Source of the DNA: Anaerolineae bacterium
Lineage (GTDB): Bacteria > Chloroflexota > Anaerolineae > Promineifilales > Promineifilaceae
Assembly (NCBI GenBank): GCA_028284105.1
Contig: JANQSK010000239.1
Coordinates: 1-5,695 of the forward strand
DNA: 5,695 nucleotides
Direction: 5' to 3'
How positions within the stretch are numbered: position 1 is the stretch's first letter; each line of letters starts with the position of its first letter. The position numbers and the translations under genes were made by a program. The notes under the pieces were generated by a model. That model saw nothing but the letters and a program-made list of their open reading frames with translations. It was not told where the DNA came from and did not search any database. Below are positions 1 through 4,758 of this stretch, piece by piece.

Positions 1-414
1 CTTCGCAGGCACACCAGCTACCAGCATGCCCTCAGGTATTGATTGCCCTTCACGAACAACCGCGCCAGCAGCCACTACGCTACCTGCCCCAATCGTTGCC
101 CCACTAAGCACAATCGCCCCCATGCCAATTAGACAGCGATCACCGATGGTGCATCCCTCGACAATAACGCCATGTCCAAGCGTGACGTCCTCCCCAATGA
201 TTGTGTCAGCTTGATCATTCACATGGACAACGCAGCTTTCCTGAATGTTGCTCCCTCTTCCAATTTTGATGATGCCCGTATCCCCTCGGATGATGGTGCC
301 AAACCAAATAGAGACGTTCTCATCAGCGACAACATTGCCAATGACTGTAGCATTTGGTGCCACAAACACACCTTCCGCCAATCGAGGTGCTTTATCTTCA
401 AACTGATAAATCAC
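1..414 (-). CDS. Gamma-carbonic-anhydrase-like hexapeptide-repeat protein, 3' end outside window
   Basis: The first 138 codons of a left-handed beta-helix protein of the YrdA/YtoA/PaaY gamma-carbonic-anhydrase class are present. The typical start (IYQFEDKAPRLAEGVFVAPNA), the IWFG segment, RGD (residues 43-45), NIQ (56-58), VVH (62-64), LGH (79-81) and IGMGA (96-100) all fit the family, and the visible part ends in the usual VAGVPAK. The start is GTG at 414-412. The upstream GNAT gene stops at 417-415, and AAAGGAG (427-421) lies six bases before the GTG, inside the GNAT coding end, so the two genes are translationally linked. Family members bind zinc with three histidines, and some hydrate CO2 while many have no shown activity. 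Here His64 and His81 fit two ligands, but the third position (residue 86, five after His81) is Glu in GHGVIVEGC, where relatives usually have His. It is cytoplasmic, with no signal peptide. Class assignment is secure; carbonic anhydrase activity is doubtful. Confidence 0.9.
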   Translation of the reverse strand, partial: MIYQFEDKAPRLAEGVFVAPNATVIGNVVADENVSIWFGTIIRGDTGIIKIGRGSNIQESCVVHVNDQADTIIGEDVTLGHGVIVEGCTIGDRCLIGMGAIVLSGATIGAGSVVAAGAVVREGQSIPEGMLVAGVPAK

Positions 415-936
415 TTAAAGCTCCTTTATCAAATCAAGTTTCATGAATTTTAAAAATTGATGCATCTCTTCAGGATTTTCATTACCAGGGTAGGGCTGGG
501 TATATTTGAAACCAAACGCCTCATACATTTGATGGGCTGTTGTACAAAAATTAGGACTATCGAGGTAGATTGTTTTGTAATTTAGGTCCAGAGCGTTGTT
601 TATTAAGTGTGTCAATATCCCTTTGCCAACGCCAAGTCCACGCGCTCGATCTTGAACATACATCCGCTTGATTTCGCCTCTTTCGGTGTCAAGCTGTTTG
701 ATGCCTCCCATCCCCACAATCTCACCATCAACCTGCGCTAAATAAAAACGGCCGTTTGGCGGCAACAGACGGTCAACCGTTTCTAAATCTTCTTCTACAA
801 AAGTGTCAACTTCTTCTACGCTATGTGATGTCCCCCAAAATTGATTCGCATTGTCAGCTACCCAACCAAGATATTCTGAAAAAAGCTGTCGAATGTGAGA
901 TTGATGTTCTCCGAGGTGAATCGCAATTAATTCCAT
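415..936 (-). CDS. GNAT-family N-acetyltransferase
   Basis: This 173-residue protein has the length of a single GNAT domain, the fold that moves an acetyl group from acetyl-CoA to an amine. The acetyl-CoA pyrophosphate loop is clear: GEIKRMYV (residues 87-94), the beta-4 strand, leads into RARGLGVGKG (97-106), matching R/Q-x-x-G-x-G/A. The C-terminal part, YLDSP then A-x-x-x-YEAFGF (about 124-143), is the usual motif B, whose Tyr often acts as general acid. RFYLAQVDGEIVGMGGI (63-79) forms the central strands. The start at 936 is set by AAAGGAA (950-944), seven bases upstream. The gene directly abuts the gamma-CA-like gene downstream. Its leader of about 290 bases back to the operator at 1230-1259 contains a terminator-like hairpin, so expression may be conditional. 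The substrate, whether small molecule, peptide or protein, cannot be told from sequence. Confidence 0.93.
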   Translation of the reverse strand: MELIAIHLGEHQSHIRQLFSEYLGWVADNANQFWGTSHSVEEVDTFVEEDLETVDRLLPPNGRFYLAQVDGEIVGMGGIKQLDTERGEIKRMYVQDRARGLGVGKGILTHLINNALDLNYKTIYLDSPNFCTTAHQMYEAFGFKYTQPYPGNENPEEMHQFLKFMKLDLIKEL

Positions 937-1040
937 AATGATATTCCTTTCTCATTGAATCGAGTTGACCCACAAACTCATTTTCCAGATGATTGCTCGA
1001 CCGCTATTTTTGAGTAGCAACTAAATTGGATTTTCGATGG

Positions 1041-1080
1041 TTAAAAAATAGGCGTAAAGAAATGAGTATTTCCCTACGCC
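1041..1080 (-). terminator. Hairpin with U-tract in the GNAT leader: attenuator or small-RNA terminator
   Basis: Arms 1051-1063 and 1068-1080 enclose a four-base loop. On the plus strand two pairs are A-C mismatches, but on the minus strand they become G-U wobbles, giving a continuous 13-pair RNA stem. On that strand the stem is followed by TATTTTTTAA (1050-1041). Both facts show it acts in leftward RNA. It lies more than 240 bases past the two-domain gene's stop, beyond another terminator, and about 115 bases before the GNAT start. It is therefore better read as a leader attenuator or the end of a short RNA than as the terminator of the upstream gene. Confidence 0.7.
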
Positions 1081-1206
1081 AATCTTACCCCATGATTAAA
1101 ACAAAACTAGCAACATCAGGTCTTCGGAACACTTAACAAAACGGAGCTATTAATTCTATAAATTTTTGAAAAATGTTGATTGAAAATTGACCCTTATACT
1201 CCATAT

Positions 1207-1227
1207 TAAACAACGTTTTGTTGTTTA
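1207..1227. repeat. Perfect 8-bp inverted repeat next to the operator-like array
   Basis: TAAACAAC (1207-1214) and GTTGTTTA (1220-1227) are perfect inverted copies around a five-base spacer, GTTTT. The repeat begins where the putative -10 of the leftward promoter (1229-1224) lies. It would sit at the very start of the leftward transcript, either as a second protein-binding site or as a 5' stem-loop. It is AT-rich and lacks a clean U-tract on either strand, so I do not call it a terminator. Confidence 0.4.
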
Positions 1228-1259
1228 TTGATACTCATTAAGGGATACAAAATGGATAC
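1224..1259 (-). promoter_or_regulatory. GTAYCC operator-like array, copy B (upstream of GNAT/gamma-CA leader)
   Basis: On the minus strand, GTATCCA (1259-1253) and GTATCCC (1248-1242) are direct repeats 11 bases apart, separated by TTTT. After a five-base spacer comes the inverted half-site GAGTATC (1236-1230), directly followed by AATAAA (1229-1224), which matches a -10 at four of six positions. The same layout occurs at 3263-3298 and 3594-3629. No good -35 is visible, which suggests an activator-dependent promoter. The first half-site is also the 3' arm of the preceding terminator, and the TTTT spacer is its U-tract. Confidence 0.5.
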
Positions 1260-1286
1260 AAATCGGCATAAACCGATTCGTATCCA
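1249..1286 (-). terminator. Rho-independent terminator of the kinase/two-domain-protein unit
   Basis: Arms 1253-1266 and 1273-1286 pair over 14 positions around a six-base loop. The single plus-strand mismatch becomes a G-U wobble in minus-strand RNA. The stem is followed on the minus strand by TTTTG (1252-1248). It lies 37 bases after the stop codon of the gene ending at 1324, so it very probably ends that leftward transcript. Its U-tract is short, and the distal arm doubles as a half-site of the operator-like array. Confidence 0.8.
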
Positions 1287-1323
1287 CAAAAGGTGCAAAA
1301 ATCTTCTTAACACTAGATCGCAC

Positions 1324-1935
1324 TTAAACGTAACGGCCGATATTTTTCTCAAGGTTGGTATTGTCAAAGTAGTTGAGCATCTCACCGGCGAGCTTGGCCC
1401 AAACCTCATCGCTACCCAAAGCAAGATTCACCTCTTCATACCGATCCAAGCTGTCATAGTTCATCACCCATGAATGACGATAATGGGAGCCTCCTTCGAG
1501 GCACACCACACCATACGTTGATGTAATATGGTCAGCAACCCTCGCCATAAATTCCCGCCCTTGCATCAACTGCCCTGGCTTGATATCAGATGCAATAACA
1601 GAGATAAAATTAGGGAGTGGGTTGGATTCTGCACTTAATTGTCGGAACGTTTGCCATTCTGATGAGGCCCAATCTAACAATCCCTCAGAATCCTCATTCC
1701 ATTTTTGAAACTGCTCTGATGAAGCTTGTGCGTCGATATTACTGACCATCGCCCCCATATTTTCGTGAGCTGTCACAACACCAGCGAGATAAGGTGATCC
1801 GGAGGTCACCTGCAATAAAATGCCGCATTCTGTTTTGAAATCCTCTTCAACAATTTGAGCCCATTTTTGTAAATGAGCGAGTCCATCATCACGCGTCCCT
1901 GGCACAGTGTTGATCCATAATATGCTGTAAATCAT
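1324..1935 (-). CDS. Two-domain protein, probable tandem ferredoxin-like (dimeric alpha/beta-barrel type); function unknown
   Basis: I do not recognise a specific family. From Met at 1935 the 203-residue product appears to be two similar halves. Residues 1-100 (MIYSILWINTV, then a helix and strands) and about 107-190 (FISVIASDIKPGQ, helix, then HYRHSWVMNYDSLDRYEE) both follow the strand-helix-strand pattern of NIPSNAP/ABM-type domains. The W-x-x-x-YDSLDRYEE stretch and the late W-x-x-L are reminiscent of NIPSNAP-like proteins. No signal peptide or membrane segment is seen. The start is uncertain. ATG 1935 has AAGGAG (1949-1944) eight bases ahead and begins exactly at the first beta strand. 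An in-frame ATG at 2007 with AAGGAGGT (2019-2012) would add 24 residues. The gene follows the kinase gene by about 107 bases with no terminator between, so they are probably co-transcribed, and a strong terminator follows. Confidence 0.72.
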   Translation of the reverse strand: MIYSILWINTVPGTRDDGLAHLQKWAQIVEEDFKTECGILLQVTSGSPYLAGVVTAHENMGAMVSNIDAQASSEQFQKWNEDSEGLLDWASSEWQTFRQLSAESNPLPNFISVIASDIKPGQLMQGREFMARVADHITSTYGVVCLEGGSHYRHSWVMNYDSLDRYEEVNLALGSDEVWAKLAGEMLNYFDNTNLEKNIGRYV

Positions 1936-1981
1936 CGGTATTTCTCCTTGTGGCAAAGCCATAAATAGAAAGAGATCCTTA

Positions 1982-2044
1982 TCAAAATGTGGGAAAGCGG
2001 CAGTCATTCCTACCTCCTTCCATGCTCTCCTTCCAAATCCTCAT
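1982..2044 (-). CDS. Possible 20-codon leader ORF overlapping the long start of the two-domain gene
   Basis: An ATG at 2044-2042 with AAGGTGG five bases upstream opens a 20-codon frame (MRIWKESMEGG...) that ends in TGA TAA at 1984-1979. It overlaps the ATG at 2007 of the two-domain gene in another frame. It could be a short coupled ORF controlling use of the 2007 start, or chance in a purine-rich region where SD-like words are common. No homolog is recognised. Confidence 0.15.
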   Translation of the reverse strand: MRIWKESMEGGRNDCRFPTF

Positions 2045-2114
2045 ACAATCCACCTTCTTTCTTCTATGTGATATAAAAAGTGGGACAAACTTAAATTCAT
2101 TACCCCTAATCCGC

Positions 2115-3218
2115 TCAGGTCAAGAACTCAGATACTTGATGATCCTCAGCAAAGCTAACTAATCGGGGAATTAATACATTGATGAGCTGACGACCATGGT
2201 CACCTGAAAAATCAACGATATTTGTCGCGATCACAATCGTTGTGAAGGCGCCAAAGAAGGCCAAGCGGTAATCATGCCAACATTGCTCAAAGCTATAATT
2301 CTGCACCCCAAAACCGATCAAGGTATCATGATATGTTTTAATAAGGCGACGCTCAGATTGACGCCGTAATTGAACAGACATTGAGAAGATCATGAAGTAG
2401 GTCATATCTCTCACACCAGAACCTCGACCACATAGTTGCCAATCTAATACTGTTAATGAAGAATCATTTATCCCATCTGCAAACATAAAATTGTCCATAT
2501 GGGTATCTTTGTGTAACAGGGTGTCAGGGGTCGATTTTGTTTTGTCATAAACCGCTTGTACTTGGCTCGAATAACGCTCTCCCATATCAAGAAAGGCTGC
2601 GGGCATAAAGCTATCGGGAACGACTTCGCAAATTTTCCCTTCAAACGCCAACCACCACGCTTTATACGTTTCTAACCATTCAGGATCGTAGTTGTCATCC
2701 ACTTGGATAAGCGCAATCTCATCTAAACGCGATGAGTCCCACCACTGAGCATGGTGCTGTGCAAATTGGGAAACGACCAACTCAGCATCGTTGAATGTGC
2801 ATCCATCGGTGACTGGATCAACGCGTAAATGACTTAAATCTTCTAATATCAGGAGTGAACAGCCGGTATCTTCTTCTAGCTCACTAAAGTAGCAGACGGG
2901 GAGTGTTAATGAGATCTCATCTGCCAGCTCTTGATAAACCATCACTTCACGGGCATACAAATCGTAAAACCCTTCACGCAATTCAGGATCGGGACTTGAA
3001 AATTTAGCAATCAGCGAAGTAGGCCAATCTGGATTTGGGTCATCATACGTGAGATAAACCCGTGCCATCTGCCCAACATAGCCAGCCCCTCCCAAAATTT
3101 CATACGAAATAGTAGTAACGGCCGTATTTTCAATAACACCTCTGTCTTGCAGAATATCCGTTAACCAAACGGCCGTTAACTCTTCAGGCTGAGAGGGCAA
3201 GATTTTTGTTTTGAACAT
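2115..3218 (-). CDS. APH/ecdysteroid-kinase-like small-molecule phosphotransferase
   Basis: The 367-residue product has the protein-kinase-like fold of aminoglycoside phosphotransferases, closest in style to the EcKinase/DUF1679-type group. A glycine-rich loop, LGGAGYVGQ (residues 42-50), leads to LIAKF with the likely ATP-binding Lys72. LLILEDLSHL (122-131) is the hinge. LLHKDTHMDN (234-243) is the Brenner motif, with catalytic Asp238 and metal-binding Asn243. VLDWQLCGRGSGVRDMTYF (257-275) carries the second metal aspartate, Asp259, in the DWQ form typical of this group rather than a kinase DFG. All catalytic residues are present, so it should be active on a hydroxyl of an unidentified small molecule, using ATP. 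It is cytoplasmic. ATG 3218 is set by AAGGAGG (3231-3225), six bases upstream. An operator-like array with an abutting TATCAT lies 45-80 bases ahead. It could be annotated as antibiotic resistance, but substrate and resistance are not supported. Confidence 0.9.
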   Translation of the reverse strand: MFKTKILPSQPEELTAVWLTDILQDRGVIENTAVTTISYEILGGAGYVGQMARVYLTYDDPNPDWPTSLIAKFSSPDPELREGFYDLYAREVMVYQELADEISLTLPVCYFSELEEDTGCSLLILEDLSHLRVDPVTDGCTFNDAELVVSQFAQHHAQWWDSSRLDEIALIQVDDNYDPEWLETYKAWWLAFEGKICEVVPDSFMPAAFLDMGERYSSQVQAVYDKTKSTPDTLLHKDTHMDNFMFADGINDSSLTVLDWQLCGRGSGVRDMTYFMIFSMSVQLRRQSERRLIKTYHDTLIGFGVQNYSFEQCWHDYRLAFFGAFTTIVIATNIVDFSGDHGRQLINVLIPRLVSFAEDHQVSEFLT

Positions 3219-3262
3219 ATCATTCCTCCTTGCGACACGGCAATTAAACCAGCTTGCTTTTC

Positions 3263-3298
3263 ATGATAGGTACCCATGCAGGGATACAAAAGAGATAC
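3263..3298 (-). promoter_or_regulatory. GTAYCC operator-like array and -10, copy A (kinase promoter)
   Basis: On the minus strand, direct half-sites GTATCTC (3298-3292) and GTATCCC (3287-3281) are 11 bases apart with TTTT between. After TGCAT comes the inverted half-site GGGTACC (3275-3269), and directly after it TATCAT (3268-3263), a five-of-six match to a -10. A start about seven bases further on would give a short leader with the ribosome binding site at 3231. There is no recognisable -35, and the dyad fills the spacer as in MerR-family promoters. The array lies between the miniprotein stop (3302) and the kinase start, so it is not coding. Confidence 0.6.
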
Positions 3299-3301
3299 TT
3301 T

Positions 3302-3475
3302 TTAAAGAAGCACCATTTCAGCAATAAATGCGGCCGTGATCAATAAACCACCTAAACTCCCCACAACTTTGAATAAGGTGAAAAGCGCTGAAGACATTTC
3401 ATGAGATTCATGATTTGGGGCAAACTCATCATGAGCTGTTTTGAGCATATGGTTGGTAAGAGGTTGTCTAAACAT
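3302..3475 (-). CDS. 57-residue His-rich single-pass membrane miniprotein
   Basis: An ATG at 3475-3473 preceded by AAAAGGAAA (AAGGA seven bases upstream) opens 57 codons ending in TAA at 3304-3302. The N-terminal 28 residues are polar and contain four histidines (residues 9, 15, 22 and 25) with neighbouring acidic residues, including HDE and NHESHE. Residues 30-57 are almost wholly hydrophobic (LFTLFKVVGSLGG, then LLITAAFIAEMVLL), so one membrane helix runs to the very C-terminus. There is no signal-peptidase motif, and orientation is uncertain. I know no family for it. The good ribosome binding site, the hydrophobic segment, and its place between two copies of the operator-like array support a real gene. 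It probably starts the leftward series, and no terminator separates it from the kinase. The cluster of His and Glu might bind metal; that is inference. Confidence 0.7.
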   Translation of the reverse strand: MFRQPLTNHMLKTAHDEFAPNHESHEMSSALFTLFKVVGSLGGLLITAAFIAEMVLL

Positions 3476-3746
3476 GATATTTTCCTTTTGTTTACAAAAT
3501 TTCTAATAGCATTTCCTAGTTCATGCCTGCCTTTAGAAATTGCATGATTTGTTTGGAATTCGTTGATGTTTGTATTAAATAAAATTTTGGCCTACAGTAG
3601 GTACCCTATATGGGTACAGTTGGGGGTACAGATTCTAGAACCCTATGTGAAAGGTTAAATGACCAACATCATCTCCTCTGATGAATGGGGCAAAAACAAC
3701 TTATTCAAAGTGCAAATTCTGCAAGATAAAAAAGCGGCAATAAATT
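3476..3746. other. Divergent intergenic region between leftward and rightward units
   Basis: This 271-base region separates the miniprotein from the oxidoreductase. The part next to the miniprotein (about 3480-3590) is AT-rich and would be its leader if transcription starts just below the array at 3594-3629. The part beyond the array holds the short palindrome TTCTAGAA (3633-3640) and a weak 41-codon ORF starting at 3659. I could not find a convincing rightward sigma-A promoter with a good -35, -10 and spacing, so how the rightward genes are transcribed is unresolved. Confidence 0.6.
3594..3629 (-). promoter_or_regulatory. GTAYCC operator-like array, copy C (divergent region)
   Basis: On the minus strand, GTACCCC (3629-3623) and GTACCC (3617-3612) are direct half-sites 12 bases apart. 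The second forms a perfect 6+6 dyad with GGGTAC (3606-3601) around five bases. TACTGT (3599-3594), a four-of-six match to a -10, follows one base after the dyad, equivalent to TATCAT in copy A when GGGTACC is aligned. It lies about 120 bases before the miniprotein start and about 118 before the oxidoreductase start, so a bound regulator could act in either direction. It is the most symmetric of the three copies. Confidence 0.55.
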
Positions 3747-3784
3747 ATGGAATCAGTCAAATGGGGCATCATTGGATGTGGTGA
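3659..3784 (+). CDS. Possible 41-codon ORF overlapping the oxidoreductase start
   Basis: An ATG at 3659 with AAAGG about four bases ahead opens 41 codons (MTNIISSDEWGKNNLFKVQI...) and ends in TGA at 3782-3784, overlapping the first 38 bases of the oxidoreductase in another frame. The spacing is short, and the C-terminal third is simply the other frame of the next gene. Its interest is that the oxidoreductase ATG has no clear ribosome binding site, so ribosomes finishing this ORF could re-initiate there. No homolog is recognised, and it may be chance. Confidence 0.2.
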   Translation: MTNIISSDEWGKNNLFKVQILQDKKAAINYGISQMGHHWMW

Positions 3785-4745
3785 TGTTACTGAAGTCAAA
3801 AGCGGTCCCGCCTTACAAAAAGCAGACCGATCGTCCCTTGTTGCCGTCATGCGGCGCAATGGCATGCTTGCAGCAGATTATGCCAAGCGCCATCATGTTC
3901 CCAATCATTATGATGATGCAGGGCAGTTAATCAACGATCCGTCGGTCAATGCCGTTTATGTCGCCACTCCACCCTCTACGCACAAAAAATATACGCTGAT
4001 GGCACTTGCAGCTGGCAAGCCCGTTTATGTTGAAAAGCCCATGGCCTTAAATCACGCTGAATGCCAAGAGATGTTGGATGCAGCAACACAGGCCAAGCTA
4101 CCGCTTTTCGTCGCCTACTACCGGCGCACACTTCCTCGTTTTCTAAAGATCAAAGCGCTTATTGAGTCTGGCGCGATTGGCGAGGTTCGGCTAGTGTCGG
4201 TGACACTGTATCGACCTGCCTTACCCCAAGAATCTGATCCAGCGACGCGAGGCTGGCGACTCAATTCTGAAATTTCGGGCGGCGGTTATTTTGTCGATCT
4301 CGCTTCCCACATTTTTGATCTTTTAGACTTCTTTTTTGGACCAATTGCTCAGGTCAGCGGGTTTGCATCCAATCAAGCTGGCAATTACACGGCCGAAGAT
4401 ATAGTAACCGGTTCATTTCTATTTAACTCGGGCCTTCAAGGAACTGGAAGCTTCTCATTTTCGGCCTTTGAGCAAGAGGATAAAACGGAAATTATCGGGA
4501 GTAAGGGGAAGATCTGTTACGATACATTCGGAAATGGCCCGATCATCTTGAAAACAGCTGAGTCAGAAACAGAATTCAATTTTCCAGATGTGCCTCACAT
4601 CCAGCAGCCGCTTATTCAAACAGTTGTGGACGAGTTGACTGGAAACGGCCGTTGTCCAAGCCACGGCATTAGTGCGGCTCGAACCAACTGGGTCATTGAT
4701 CAGCTGTTAGCAAGCTTTAAACCCACCTCATATTTTAATAGTTGA
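3747..4745 (+). CDS. Gfo/Idh/MocA-family NAD(P)-dependent oxidoreductase
   Basis: At 332 residues this is a standard-length member. The N-terminal Rossmann domain (about 1-120) begins VKWGIIGCGDVTEVKSGP with the G-x-G turn at residues 10-12. VAVMRR (32-37) ends the second strand, and the two arginines there suggest an NADPH preference. VYVATPPSTH (70-79) and the signature EKP (96-98, catalytic-type Lys97) follow. The C-terminal domain has GGGYFVDLASHIFDLL (178-193), with the D-x-x-x-H pair (Asp184, His188) common at the active site. Members oxidise or reduce hydroxyl/keto groups, mostly of sugars, inositols or related compounds; the substrate here is unknown. An in-frame stop at 3741-3743 makes ATG 3747 the earliest start, yet no good Shine-Dalgarno precedes it, unlike the leftward genes. 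It is followed 13 bases later by the M14-like gene, so they form an operon. Confidence 0.93.
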   Translation: MESVKWGIIGCGDVTEVKSGPALQKADRSSLVAVMRRNGMLAADYAKRHHVPNHYDDAGQLINDPSVNAVYVATPPSTHKKYTLMALAAGKPVYVEKPMALNHAECQEMLDAATQAKLPLFVAYYRRTLPRFLKIKALIESGAIGEVRLVSVTLYRPALPQESDPATRGWRLNSEISGGGYFVDLASHIFDLLDFFFGPIAQVSGFASNQAGNYTAEDIVTGSFLFNSGLQGTGSFSFSAFEQEDKTEIIGSKGKICYDTFGNGPIILKTAESETEFNFPDVPHIQQPLIQTVVDELTGNGRCPSHGISAARTNWVIDQLLASFKPTSYFNS

Positions 4746-4758
4746 TTTGGACAAGAAC

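Noticed and set aside
287..294. Single GTATCCCC word in the gamma-CA gene, and other lone GGATAC/GTATC words in coding regions (for example near 2504 and 5265)
   Set aside because: They occur singly, without a partner half-site at the conserved spacing, so they look like chance rather than further operator arrays.
172..453. 93-codon plus-strand ORF opposite the gamma-CA gene
   Set aside because: It is antisense to a clear hexapeptide-repeat coding frame, shows no recognisable domain, and has no Shine-Dalgarno. The short ORFs at 26-214 (+) and 219-401 (-) are likewise other frames of the same gene.
756..938. 60-codon plus-strand ORF opposite GNAT
   Set aside because: Antisense shadow of a well-supported GNAT gene, with no independent coding signal.
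1096..1116. Seven-codon minus-strand ORF MLLVLF-stop just before the 1051-1080 hairpin, resembling an attenuator leader peptide
   Set aside because: No convincing Shine-Dalgarno precedes it, and the downstream genes are not branched-chain amino-acid genes. The position is suggestive but not enough for a feature.
1133..1204. 23-codon minus-strand ORF in the GNAT leader (MEYKGQ...)
   Set aside because: No ribosome binding site upstream, AT-rich composition and no recognisable sequence.
1206..1473. ORFs at 1228-1473 (+) and 1206-1424 (-)
   Set aside because: Both cross the terminator hairpin and the 3' end of the two-domain gene; their sequences follow the hairpin and array repeats and resemble no protein. 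They are best explained as chance frames.
2115..3218. Naming the kinase as an aminoglycoside-resistance gene
   Set aside because: The APH fold is shared by many kinases of choline, homoserine, fructosamine and other substrates. The DWQ form and overall pattern look closer to EcKinase-like proteins, and nothing shows resistance.
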